64,000 nucleotides of DNA from DATJKD01 sp963834855 (GTDB taxonomy: Bacteria > Pseudomonadota > Gammaproteobacteria > Steroidobacterales > Steroidobacteraceae): positions 186,001 through 250,000 of the forward strand of contig CAWIDH010000032.1 in NCBI GenBank assembly GCA_963834855.1, written 5' to 3'. Every line of letters begins with the position of its first letter. The stretch's first letter is position 1. The notes below the pieces were generated by a model. That model did not search any database. It was not told where the DNA came from and was given only the letters and a program-made list of their open reading frames with translations. This document shows positions 53,959 to 63,411 of this stretch, one piece after another. The position numbers were made by a program, and so were the translations under genes.

Positions 53959-53960
53959 GT

Positions 53961-54185
53961 GGGACGGGTCGGGCCAGGCTCTTGTCTGGTAGGCGCCCGA
54001 CAACCCGACGGCGAGTAGGCGGTGCGGAGCGGGCTCTTGTCCGTCAGGACGCCACGAGTACGTCCCTGTAGGCTCCGTGTTCGGCATCCATGCCTCACAC
54101 GGCCTGCCGGACAAGAGCCCGCTCCGCACCGCCTCTTCGGCGTCGGCTGCCGGACCTGACGCACAAGAGCCCGACTCGGCCCGCT
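53961..54185. repeat. Nested inverted-repeat element (MITE-like)
   Basis: A perfect 26-bp inverted repeat occupies 54018-54043 (GGCGGTGCGGAG...CTTGTCCG) and 54108-54133. Inside it CCGTGT/ACACGG and GGCATCCATGCC form an inner hairpin. Outside it, the GGCTCTTGT box appears again on both sides in inverted orientation (near 53978 and 54162), with about 70% matching. The 304-bp gap between maiA and the RAM gene otherwise has no gene. Confidence 0.75.
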
Positions 54186-54262
54186 TACGCGATGCACGGA
54201 CGAACGCCCCGCGGCCAGCGTGCTAGGCTCTGCGCGTCGATCGCGCGCCACGGAGCGCCCTC

Positions 54263-54541
54263 ATGGTCACCGCAGTCGTGCTCATCCAGTCGGAGACCGA
54301 CCAGGTTCCGGAGCTCGCCGCGACGCTCGCTGAGCTCGACGGGGTGAGCGAGGTGTTCTCGGTCGCCGGTCAGTATGATCTCGTGGCGCTCGTCCGGGTC
54401 CGCGAGAACGAGGACCTCGCCCGCGTGATCAGCGAGAAGATGCGCAAGCTTCCGGGCATCAGGAGCTCGGAGACGTTGATTGCCTTCAAGGTCTATTCGA
54501 AGAAGGACATCGAGGCCGCCTTCTCGCTGGGGCTCGACTAG
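54263..54541 (+). CDS. Stand-alone Lrp/AsnC ligand-binding (RAM) domain protein
   Basis: The 92-residue protein is a single RAM domain: MVTAVVLIQSETDQVPELAATLAELDGVSEVFSVAGQYDLVALVRVRENEDLARVISEKMRKLPGI. This is an alpha-beta sandwich that forms oligomers and binds amino acids. There is no DNA-binding helix-turn-helix. It probably modulates another regulator or enzyme. Confidence 0.92.
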   Translation: MVTAVVLIQSETDQVPELAATLAELDGVSEVFSVAGQYDLVALVRVRENEDLARVISEKMRKLPGIRSSETLIAFKVYSKKDIEAAFSLGLD

Positions 54542-54596
54542 CACCGCTTCGCGCCGCGAATTCGTCCGGGGCTCGTCGCCGGCGTGACGATGAGGC

Positions 54597-55970
54597 TCAG
54601 TTCGTGCCCAGCCGCCGCAGCGCGTCCGGCTGGAAGTCGCCGACCCTGCCCTTGACGCCGAACTGGATCGGCTCGCGGATCTCGTTGTCGTAGCCGCCCG
54701 TGATGTAGCTGCGGCTGTCGAGGTCGTGGACGATGCTGAAGCGGTACCACGGCACCTGCACGTCATAGCACTGGATGAGGCCGTGCAGCGACACGCGCCA
54801 GAGCCCGCCCCTCAGGTCGTAGACGTCCTCGGCGACCACGCTCCAGCTGTCCTCGTCGACGTAGAAAGTGCGCCGGCCGTAGATGTGGCGTTGTCCCGGC
54901 TTGAGCGCGGCCTCGACCACCCAGACGCGGTGCAGCTCGTAGCGCACGAGGTCCGCGTTGATCGTGTGCTTGCCGATGATGTCCTTGTATTTGAGTGTCT
55001 TGTCCGACAGGCGATAGGTGTTGTAGGGAACGTAGATCTCGCGCTTGCCCACGAGTTTCCAGTCGTAGCGGTCGGGCGCGCCGTTGTACCCGTCGATCTG
55101 GTCGGTGACCACCATGCCCTCGGAGCCGTCGTTGACGCCGTCGTAGGCCAGGTCCGGCGCGCGGCGCACGCGGCGCGAGCCCGCGTTGTAGATCCAGGCG
55201 GAGCGCGATTCGGCGACCTGGTCGACGGGCTCGTGCACGAGAAAGGCCGTGCCGCGCAGGGTCGCGGGCTCGGTGAAGTAGCCGAGCGCGTAGAAGAGCC
55301 GGTTGTCCTCCGGCTTCTCGATGTTCGATGCATAGATGCGGGTCGATCGGAAGGCGATCTTGTAGTAGTCGCCGTTCGCGCGCACCGGAAATGAATGCGC
55401 CGCGCGGATGGCGCCGCCGCCCAGGTAGCGCACGAGGTGATTCCACATCACCTCGAGCCCGTTCTCCGGTATCGGAAAAGGCGTGGTCGATCCGCCGAGC
55501 GTTCTTGAGGCCGAACCCCTCGAGCCGTGCCTGGCCCGCCTGCGCGCGCACGCGATCCGTGACTGTCGCCGGGAGTGCCGCCGTGCGTCGTGTCGGATAG
55601 ACGCGCATCCGGTACTCGGGATACTTCGCGAGCAGCGCCGACTGGCCGGCGGTCAGCTTCGACGCGTACTGCGCGGCGTTGTCGCCCGTGATCGTCGAAG
55701 AGCGGCGCATCGCCCGGAAACGGATCGATGTAACCCTGCGCCGCGGTCCAGCCGGCCGGCGGCTTCGTGAGCCCGCCGTCCCATGCCGGGATGGTGCCCT
55801 CGGCATTGCCGGCGCGCTCGGCGCCGACGGGCGTGAGGTCGCGACCGAGCCGTTCGATGTCCTGCGGCGACGGCGCAGGCCATGCGAGGCTCGCGTACAG
55901 CAGCCGCGATCGCCGCCGCCAGCCAGGACACAAACGTCGCGGGCGTCAGGCCGGCGCTCGGGGACCTCAC
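54597..55970 (-). CDS. DUF1329 outer-membrane lipoprotein-sorting-like protein, frameshifted
   Basis: The protein has a signal peptide (FVSWLAAAIAAA...LAWPAPS). The DUF1329 start is DIERLGRDLTPVGAERAGNAEGTIPAWDGGLTKPPAG. The body includes NGLEVMWNHLVRYLGGG, SAWIYNAGSRRVRRAPDLAYDG, YNGAPDRYDWKLVGKREIYVPYNTYRL and LVRYELHRVWVVEAAL. The fold is LolA/LolB-like. Shifts are needed near 55885, 55680 and 55475; the net length is divisible by three. The GTG at 55970 overlaps the preceding TPR gene stop. Function is unknown. Confidence 0.85.
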
Positions 55971-55974
55971 GACG

Positions 55975-57795
55975 TCAGCCGGCGCGAGCAACATCGGCCA
56001 GGCCCAGTTCCCGCAACAGCCGGTCGAATCGCGGGTCCTTGCGCAGCGGGTCCAACAGCGGGTCGAAAGTGATGTAGGTGAGACCAGGATCCTTGACCCG
56101 GCGCGCGACGCCCAGCCAGCGAAAAGCCTCATCGTGATCGCCGAGAGCGACGTTGATCTGCGCATACTGATACGCGGCGGCGTCTCCAGGCGCTCGATTG
56201 CGGTGGCGAGTTCCGCGCGCGCGAGCTCGCTGCGTCCGAGGCGCGCATCGACCAGCGCGAGCGCCGTCAGGCGCTGCCATTCGATCGATTCCTTTCCGGC
56301 CACTGCGCGAGCCTCGTCCAGCTTGCCGGTTTCGAGCAGGATGATTGCCAGGCCGCCGTGCACGCTCGGGAAGGCCGGGTCGAGCAGCAGAGCCCGGCGC
56401 GCAGCGGTTTCCGCCTCTGCAAACTGGTGATCGGAGTAATGCGCCAGCGCCAGGACATAGTGCGCCCATGCCGAGACGGGATCGAGCTGTACGGCTTTCG
56501 ATGCTGCCGTAACGGCCTTGTCCGGTGAGGAACGCGGCTGCAGTCCTCGAGTACGCGATCTGCACGACGGCGTTGCCCGGATCGAGCGCCAGCGCCCGCT
56601 CGAAATGTGCCCGGGATGCGTCGACGTCGTGGTCGACGACCGAGGCGACCCAGCCGAGCGTCAGGTACGCCACCGCGAGGTCCGGTGCGAGCTCTGCTGC
56701 ACGCAGCGCGGCGTCGCGTGCGCGCCCGAAGCCGTCGGCGAAGGATTCGTAGCCGTTCGAGGCCAGGAACGCCAGCGTGGTTGCACGGCCGGCATGGGCC
56801 TGCGCGTACGACGGGTCTTCGACGATTGCGCGATCGTACGCCGCAAGCGCGGCCCTCAGGGTGTCCTCCTTCTGACCCTGGTTCAGCAGGTAAAGCGCGC
56901 GCAGGAACTCTTCGTATGCTTTCGGATTGCCGGTGCCGCCCGGCTCCGACCGCGCGGTGTCAGCGCCCAGCAACTGCACCTTGAGCGCACCGACGACCTC
57001 CTTCGAGATCTCGTCCTGCACCGCAAATACGTCCTCGAGCGTGCGGTCGTAGGTCTCGGACCACAGGTGCGAGCTGTCGGAGGCGCGGACGAGCTGCGCG
57101 GTGATGCGCACGCGATCACCGGACTTACGCACGCTTCCCTCGAGCACGTGATCGACTTTCAGCTCACGCGCGATGTCCGCGACCTTCACGTCCTTGCCCT
57201 TGTAAGCGAACGACGAAGTCCGCGCGATGACGCGCAGGCCCGGCATGTTGGCAAGCAGGTTCAGAAGCTCCTCGGTCAGCCCGTCGGAGAAGTACTCGTT
57301 CTGCTTGTCGTCGCTCACGTTGACGAAGGGCAGCACGGCAATCGAGGCCGCCGTGTCCGTCGCCGCATCCACCGCGTCGTCCGGCATCCCCAACGACCGG
57401 GCGGGCGCGGCGCCGACCGCCGTCTCCCGGTCTGCGCCACGGATGGCGCTCGGGCGACCGAAACGCTCCCAGAGCAGCAGCCCGATCGCGACCGCCAGCA
57501 GGGCGACGATCAGCAGGTTGATCCTGCGGCTGCTTTGCGGGGCGATCGAACCCTCGGGCGCGACCTCGTGAGCTCGCTTCAGGCCCTCGGGCGTGAGGTC
57601 GTAGACCCACGCAAGGATCAGCGCCGGCGCGAACCCCAGGACCAGCAGCCCAAGCACGAGACGCGGTGCCCAGTCCGGCAGGTCGAGCACGTCGAACAGC
57701 AGCTCCGCCACCTGCATCACGACCCAGCTGGCGACGAGATAGAGCAACGCCGTGTGCAGGACGTTGCGTCGTCGGAGTTCCGCAAGGAGCGACAT
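55975..57795 (-). CDS. Membrane protein with TolB-N-like domain and TPRs (paralog 1), frameshifted
   Basis: The N-terminus MSLLAELRRRNVLHTALLYLVASWVVMQVAE holds the first of about three membrane helices (further at 40-64 and 90-108). A TolB-N/FlgO-like domain follows (SIAVLPFVNVSDDKQNEYFSDGLTEELLNLLANMPGLRVIARTSSFAYKGKD, then VDHVLEGSVRKSGDRVRITAQL). TPR repeats fill the remainder. In relatives this architecture is linked to adenylate cyclases, but no cyclase domain exists here. Two shifts, near 56515 and 56185, compensate each other. The function is unknown. Confidence 0.85.
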   Translation of the reverse strand: MSLLAELRRRNVLHTALLYLVASWVVMQVAELLFDVLDLPDWAPRLVLGLLVLGFAPALILAWVYDLTPEGLKRAHEVAPEGSIAPQSSRRINLLIVALLAVAIGLLLWERFGRPSAIRGADRETAVGAAPARSLGMPDDAVDAATDTAASIAVLPFVNVSDDKQNEYFSDGLTEELLNLLANMPGLRVIARTSSFAYKGKDVKVADIARELKVDHVLEGSVRKSGDRVRITAQLVRASDSSHLWSETYDRTLEDVFAVQDEISKEVVGALKVQLLGADTARSEPGGTGNPKAYEEFLRALYLLNQGQKEDTLRAALAAYDRAIVEDPSYAQAHAGRATTLAFLASNGYESFADGFGRARDAALRAAELAPDLAVAYLTLGWVASVVDHDVDASRAHFERALALDPGNAVVQIAYSRTAAAFLTGQGRYGSIESRTARSRLGMGALCPGAGALLRSPVCRGGNRCAPGSAARPGLPERARRPGNHPARNRQAGRGSRSGRKGIDRMAAPDGARAGRCAPRTQRARARGTRHRNRAPGDAAAYQYAQINVALGDHDEAFRWLGVARRVKDPGLTYITFDPLLDPLRKDPRFDRLLRELGLADVARAG

Positions 57796-57819
57796 CGCGC
57801 ATCACCCGTCGGCGTGACG

Positions 57820-58302
57820 TCAGGGTTTCGGTTCGGCGGTCGGCGCGGTTGCGGGCAAGGGCAGCGAGGCCTGTCCAAACGCATAGCGCCAGCCGGTCGG
57901 CGTGCGAACGTAGGTGTCGCTGAACCACAGGCGCCGCTCGAAGGCTACGCCCTCGTTGACACCCTTGAGCCAGAGCCGCGCCGTGACGACGGCCGTGTCT
58001 CCCCAGACCCGGACGATCTGCGTGCCCTCGTCTTCCTCCTGGCGCTCATAGACGATCTTTCCGGTACGTGCGGATTCGAGAAGATCCTCGCGCGTGTACG
58101 TCTTTCCGTTGCCGAGCACCAGCACGAAATCGTCGGCAAGGATTCGGCCCATGGTTTCTGCATCGTTGCGCTTGACCGCTGCCTGGTACTGGGTGTCGAG
58201 TGCCGCGACGCGTGCGCGATCGTCCGCCGGGGAAGCCAGTGCGACGGCCGCGACGGTCAGAACGCGGTCGCTATCAATGCACCAACGGAGATCGAGCTTC
58301 AT
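57820..58302 (-). CDS. DUF4440 / NTF2-like exported protein
   Basis: The 160-residue protein has a probable signal peptide (VLTVAAVALASPADD) and the DUF4440 pattern: RVAALDTQYQAAVKRNDAETMGRILADDFVLVLGNGKTYTREDLLESA, then VWGDTAVVTARLWLKGV, ending RRLWFSDTYVRTPTGWRYAFGQ. NTF2 fold; substrate unknown. It sits between the two TPR paralogs on the same strand. The 208 bp downstream of its start towards paralog 2 hold no other gene. Confidence 0.85.
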   Translation of the reverse strand: MKLDLRWCIDSDRVLTVAAVALASPADDRARVAALDTQYQAAVKRNDAETMGRILADDFVLVLGNGKTYTREDLLESARTGKIVYERQEEDEGTQIVRVWGDTAVVTARLWLKGVNEGVAFERRLWFSDTYVRTPTGWRYAFGQASLPLPATAPTAEPKP

Positions 58303-58510
58303 GTTCCCTCCCGGGCGCCGGGTTCGCGACAGCGGCCGGCGGCCTGAACTCGATGCTCATGCCAGCATCGGTCCACGTCAATGCCACCGGTCCGCCGGCG
58401 CTCCTCGGCTGGACGCAGCGCCAGCGGGATCGGATCAACTGCCGCGGTCGAGTGCGTCCAATCGGAGCTCGTGCGTCACGGGGATGGAAGCGGGTCCTTG
58501 CGTATTGGTC

Positions 58511-60314
58511 TCAACCGCGACGACGCAGGTCGGCGAGGCCGAGGTCCTGCACCAGTTGCTTGTACCGCACGTCCTCGCGCAATGGATCCAGCAAGGGATC
58601 GCCCACGATTGTCATGGCCGCGGGGTCCTTGATCCGTCGCGCGGTGTCGAGCCAGCGGAACGACGCGTCGGCATCGCCGAGCTGGGCGTTGATCTGCGCA
58701 TACTGGTAGGCCCAGTTGTCGCCCTGCTGTTCGATCATGGCGGCGAGCCCTTCGCGTGCGAGTTGCGTGCGGTCGAGCTTCACGTCGGCCAGCACGATCC
58801 CGCTCATGCGCATCCAGTCGACCGATTCCTTCTCGAACTCTGCGCGCGCCGCCTCCGAGTGACCCATCTCCAGGAGCGCGTATCCGATATCTGCGTGCCC
58901 ACCGGGGAAATCAGGATCCAGGGCCAGCGCTCGACGCGCCGGCCTCGAGCGACTCGGCATACCGCCGCGCGCCGTAGTAGGCGGACGAGAGTGTGCTGTG
59001 GGCTCCCGCTGAGAGTGGATCCAGCCGGACGGCGTTCTTTGCGGCGTCCACGGCCTCGTCGGCCAAGCCCACGCTAGCTCGCGAAGAACGAATAGAAACT
59101 CTGGACTTCGGCACTGCCTGGATTCAGCGTGAGCGCGCGATCGAAGTACGCCAGTGCGGCTCGGGCGTCCTGGTCGAGCGAAAACGCGACCCATGCAAGC
59201 GGCAGGTAGGCCTCCGCCAGGTCGGGCGCGAGGCGCGTCGCCTGCAGCGCCGCTTCACGTGCGCGGGCAAATCCGGACTCGTAGGGTTCGTAGCCGTTCG
59301 ACGCCAGGAAGCTGAGCACACGGGCGCGGCCGGCATGCCCTGCGCATAGGACGGGTCCTCGGCGACGGCGAGATCGAAGGCTGCGAGCGCATCTCGCAAA
59401 TTCTCCTCCAGCGCTCTTCCCTGACTCAGGATGTGAAGACCGCGCAGGAAGGCCTCGTAGGCCTGCCCGTTCTCCGTCCCACCGACCTCGGACAGGTCCG
59501 TTCGAGCGCCGAGCAGGCGAATCTTCAGGGCACCGACGACTTGTCCCGAGATCTCCTCCTGGATGGCGAAGACGTCGTCCAGCGTTCGGTCATAGGTCTC
59601 GGACCAGAGATGCGAACTGTCCCGTGCGCGGATGAGCTGCGCCGTGATCCGGACCCGGTCGCCCGCCTTGCGCACACTCCCTTCGAGCACATGATCGACG
59701 CCGAGCGTCTTCGCGACGTCCGCGATCGTGGCGTCCTTGCCCTTGAATGCGAACGACGAGGTGCGCGCGATCACGCGCAGGCCCTGCACCTTCGCCAGCA
59801 CGTTGAGCAGCTCCTCGGACAGCCCGTCCGAGAAGTAGTCGTTTGCCTTGTCGTCGCTCATGTTGACGAAGGGCAGCACGGCGATCGACGCCTGCGTGGC
59901 CGGGGCGTCCGAGCCGGCGGCGACGGGCGGAGCAGGCCGGGTCGCGGCTGTGTCGGCATCGTCGTCGCGAGGGCCCGTGTACCAGTTGATGCCGAGCAGG
60001 ACGATGGCGACGATGAGCAGGGCCCCGACCGTGAGGTCGAGCTTGCGGGCGGTTTCTGCCGTGATCGACCGGTTGCGCTCGACTTCGTGCTCGCGCTTCA
60101 GTCCCTCCGGTGTCAGCTCGTAGACCCAGGAGAAGATGAGCGCCGGCACGAAGCCGAGCACCAGCATCGCGAACAGCAGCTTGTTGCTCCAGGCCGGCAG
60201 GCCGAGCAGGCCGAACAGCAGGTCGCCGACCTGCAGCAGGGCCCAGGCCGCGACGCCATAGAGGATGGCGACGCGAAAAACGTTGCGCCGCTTGAGCTCG
60301 GAGATCAGGGACAT
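58511..60314 (-). CDS. Membrane protein with TolB-N-like domain and TPRs (paralog 2), frameshifted
   Basis: MSLISELKRRNVFRVAILYGVAAWALLQVGD and the TolB-N block SIAVLPFVNMSDDKANDYFSDGLSEELLNVLAKVQGLRVIARTSSFAFKGKD are close to paralog 1, as is the end AYQYAQINAQLGDADASFRWLDTARRIKDP. Shifts are needed near 59335, 59085 and 58935 to join the TPR part. Length equals 3n+1. Paralog 1 lies 715 bp away on the same strand, so this is a tandem duplication with DUF4440 between. Confidence 0.84.
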
Positions 60315-60415
60315 CGCGGGGTCTTGGGGCCCATCGTCACCGCAAGAATGCACCGGGCGGCGCGCAAGTCAACTCGCATGCCTGGCCCGGCCGACGGCCG
60401 GTGACGGCAGGATGC

Positions 60416-61124
60416 TCAGGCGGCGCTTCTCGCTCTGTCGCGTCTCGCCGCGCCGAGAATAAGCAAGCCCAGGCCCAGCAACGAAAGCGAGCCCGGTTCC
60501 GGCACGCGTACAAGCGACGAAAACGTGCCGTTCAGGTCGCCGTTGCCCTGAGCGAAGATAGTGATCAGCTGTTCGGTGCCCACACTCAAGCGCGGGTCGG
60601 GGGCGAGCGGCAGCATCCCGCCCGTGAAGATGCTCGTATCCGTGCTGAAGAAAGCAGCGATGATCTGGAATTGCAGCGGGTCGGGTCCGGATTCCGCCGC
60701 CAGGTAATCGTGCTGGAATTGCAGGCCGTCTTGGGGCCGGTCACCGAGCACCAGGTCATCGATGAGGCCCACGAGGCCCAAGAGCTCCGGATCCGTGCCC
60801 GGCGGGATCGAGTTGTCGATGCTGAAGACGTGCGTGCCGCGGCCGGCGACCTCGAGCTCGAGCACCAGCGATGACGCATCGAATGAATACGTGGTGCCGC
60901 CTGTGTCAGCGCGTCGTGATCAGCTCCGCGTCGGTGTCGAACTTGATGCGCAGAACCAGTGGGTCACCGCTCTGTGTACCCGCGAGTCCGGGCAGGAAGT
61001 TGGCGACAAACGGGGACGTGAGGTCGGTGGATTCGACCGACCCCTGCGCTTCCCAGGTGACCGGCACGGCAACGGCGGTCACCGGACCCGCGACGAGTCC
61101 GGCCAGCGCCATGATGGTGCGCAT
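60416..61124 (-). CDS. PEP-CTERM sorting-domain protein, one-base insertion
   Basis: The protein begins MRTIMALAGLVAGPVTAVAVPVTWEAQGSV (signal peptide). It ends VPEPGSLSLLGLGLLILGAARRDRARSAA, a textbook PEP-CTERM: VPEP motif, hydrophobic helix, basic tail. These are processed by exosortase, which is not in this window. A shift near 60905 separates the halves; removing one base joins DAELITTR to GGTTYSFDASSLVLELEV. The length is 3n+1. The mature part is a beta-rich surface protein of unknown role. Confidence 0.85.
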
Positions 61125-61271
61125 CGCGATCAACCTGCCCCCCAACATGTCCGAAATATATCCTGCGGTGGAAGTGCGGTCAGATTTTTTTTCCGGAACC
61201 GATGGAACAAGAGTCACACGGCGTTGCCATTTCGTCGCGGCGCGCGGATTCATGTAGGACATCGTGTCGAG

Positions 61272-62453
61272 TCAGCGTCGCTTTTCAGCGACGCGCCGGT
61301 ATGCCTCGCGAAACGGAATGCCTTCCGTCACGACCAGCGCATTCGCCTCGGCGGCCGCGTCGATGTCAGGATCGAGCGAAATGCGCTCGGGCACGAAGCG
61401 CAGCTCCGCGATCGCGGCGGACATGATGTCCAGGCATGCACGGCAGGCGTCGATCGATCGGAAGAGCGGTGCCTTGATGAGTTGCAGGTCGCGCTGATAG
61501 CCGGACGGCAGCTTGGCGGTGATCGCGAGTACTTCGGCAAGGCAGGCATGCGCCGTCGCCGTGCGGCCGCGGACGAGCTCGAACACGTCGGGGTTGCGCT
61601 TCTGCGGCATGATCGACGATCCCGTCGTGAACGAATCGGGAACGACGACGAAGCCAAACTCGCGCGTGTAGAAAAGGAGCACGTCCGAAGCGAGGCGGCC
61701 CAGGTCCTGCATCAGGAGCGCGATCTCGAACAGCACGCCCGCCTCGGCCTTGCCGCGCGAGAGCTGCACGGCCGTCACCGGCTCGTGGTTTGCGGCGAAG
61801 CCAAGCGCTGCGCGCGTGACGTCACGGTCGATGGGCAGGTTGGGCGTGCCGTAGCCGGCGGCCGACCCGAGCGGATTCTTCTCGATTCGCCGCCGCGCCA
61901 GCCGCAAGCCCTCCGCATCGTCGCGGATTTCTGCTGCGAATCCGCCCGCCCAGAGCGCCACGCTGCTCGGCATCGCCTGCTGCATGTGCGTGTAGCCGGG
62001 CAGGGCGACCGAGCCCTGGCGTTCGGCCAGCGCGTCGAGGGCCGCGGCGACCGATTCGGCGCCAAGCGCGAGGTCGGCGACGGCATCGCGCAGGTACAGG
62101 CGCAGCGCCGCGAGCACCTGGTCGTTGCGCGAGCGCCCCGCGTGCAGTCGCCCACCGGTCGCGCCGAGCTTCTGCGTGAGCAGCGTTTCGAGGGCCGTCT
62201 GGCCGTCCTCGAGCTCGAGCGTGACCCGCCACTCGCCGCGCGCATGCGCTGCGCCGATCTCGCGCAGGGCATCGCGGACTGAAGTGAAGTCCGTTGCCGT
62301 CAGGAGTCCGCAGGCCTGCAGCGCCTGCGCGTGCGCGATCGAGGCCTCGACGTCGTAGGCGACCAGCCGGTCGTCGAGCGCGTGGTCCTCGCCCGCCGTG
62401 AACCTGAGCACGCGCTGATCCAGCGGCGCCCCCTTGTCCCACAGGCGGGTCAT
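61272..62453 (-). CDS. argH: Argininosuccinate lyase
   Basis: The 393-residue enzyme splits argininosuccinate to arginine and fumarate. The fumarase/aspartase signature is GSSIMPQKRNPDVFEL. HAGRSRNDQVLAALRLYLRD and GYTHMQQAMPSSVALWAGGF are the other two conserved regions. It is shorter than the E. coli enzyme but the catalytic blocks are intact. The start overlaps the argB stop by four bases (ATGA), giving an argF'-argB-argH unit. Confidence 0.93.
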   Translation of the reverse strand: MTRLWDKGAPLDQRVLRFTAGEDHALDDRLVAYDVEASIAHAQALQACGLLTATDFTSVRDALREIGAAHARGEWRVTLELEDGQTALETLLTQKLGATGGRLHAGRSRNDQVLAALRLYLRDAVADLALGAESVAAALDALAERQGSVALPGYTHMQQAMPSSVALWAGGFAAEIRDDAEGLRLARRRIEKNPLGSAAGYGTPNLPIDRDVTRAALGFAANHEPVTAVQLSRGKAEAGVLFEIALLMQDLGRLASDVLLFYTREFGFVVVPDSFTTGSSIMPQKRNPDVFELVRGRTATAHACLAEVLAITAKLPSGYQRDLQLIKAPLFRSIDACRACLDIMSAAIAELRFVPERISLDPDIDAAAEANALVVTEGIPFREAYRRVAEKRR

Positions 62454-63379
62454 GCGGCGCCCTGCTCGGCGGCGGAAAGCGCCTTGGTGTCGGCCACGAC
62501 GAGCGTTCCGGTGCCCTCGTTGGTGAAGATCTCGGCGAGCAGCGCCTCGGGCGCGGCGTAGGAGATCACGTGCACCCGCCGCACGCCGCCGCGGATGGCC
62601 GACTCGATCGCGCTCGCCTTCGGCAGCATGCCGTCGGAGAGCGCGCCTTCCTCGCGCAGGCGCCGCAGCCCGCCGAGATCGGTGTACGAAATGAGCGACT
62701 GAGGGTCGCCGAGCCGCTCGAGGATGCCCGGCGCGCCCGTGCAGAGGATCAGCTTCTCGGCCTCGAGCGCGCCGCCGAGCGCGGCGGCGACCGTGTCCGC
62801 GTTGATGTTGAGGAGCTGTCCGGCGGCGTCGGAGGAAAGCGGGCTCACCACCGGGAGGAAACCCGCGTCGAGCAGGCGCACGATCACCGAGGCATCGATC
62901 GAATCGATGTCGCCGACCATCCCGTAGTCGACCACCTCGCCGCTCGCGAGCGTGACCGGCGCGCGGCGGTGCGCGCGCACGAGCCCGCCGTCGACGCCGG
63001 AGAGCCCGATCGCCGAGATCGCGAACTCGCGGCAGAGTCCCAGCAGCCGGGTGTTGATCAGGCCGTTCAGTACCATGCTGGTCGCGTCGATCGCGGCGTC
63101 GTCGGTCACGCGGCGGCCCTGGACCATGCGTGTCTCTACGCCCAGGCGCGCGGTCACTTCGTCGAGCTGCGGCCCGCCGCCGTGCACGAGCACGACGCGG
63201 ATGCCGAGATGGTGCAGGATCGCGACCTGCTCGACGAAGGCGCGCATCGTCGCGGGTTCGCGGAACGCGCCGCCACCCGTCTTGATCACGAAGACCTTGC
63301 CCTTGTACATGTTGATGTACGGGGCCGCCCCGCGGAGCGCGCGCACCGTCACGGCGTGTTCGACCTTGTGTCCGATCAT
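62450..63379 (-). CDS. argB: Acetylglutamate kinase
   Basis: The 309-residue kinase phosphorylates N-acetylglutamate. FVIKTGGGAFREP and VVLVHGGGPQLDEVTARLG are the ATP phosphate-binding segments. RRVTDDAAIDATSMVLNGLINTRLLGL, LLNINADTVAAALGGALEAEKLILCTGAPGIL and GGLRRLREEGALSDGMLPKASAIESAIRGGVRRVHVI are the family blocks. It resembles the xanthomonad/Bacteroidetes branch. The ATG at 63379 begins MIGHKVEHA. Confidence 0.93.
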   Translation of the reverse strand: MIGHKVEHAVTVRALRGAAPYINMYKGKVFVIKTGGGAFREPATMRAFVEQVAILHHLGIRVVLVHGGGPQLDEVTARLGVETRMVQGRRVTDDAAIDATSMVLNGLINTRLLGLCREFAISAIGLSGVDGGLVRAHRRAPVTLASGEVVDYGMVGDIDSIDASVIVRLLDAGFLPVVSPLSSDAAGQLLNINADTVAAALGGALEAEKLILCTGAPGILERLGDPQSLISYTDLGGLRRLREEGALSDGMLPKASAIESAIRGGVRRVHVISYAAPEALLAEIFTNEGTGTLVVADTKALSAAEQGAA

Positions 63380-63411
63380 CGTTGCATGCGTCCGTGGCCT
63401 GGGTAGGGGGA

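Noticed and set aside
53032..54129. 365-codon open frame on the minus strand across maiA and the inverted-repeat element
   Set aside because: It is antisense to maiA and ubiC, and its first part translates the inverted repeat; no protein family is visible.
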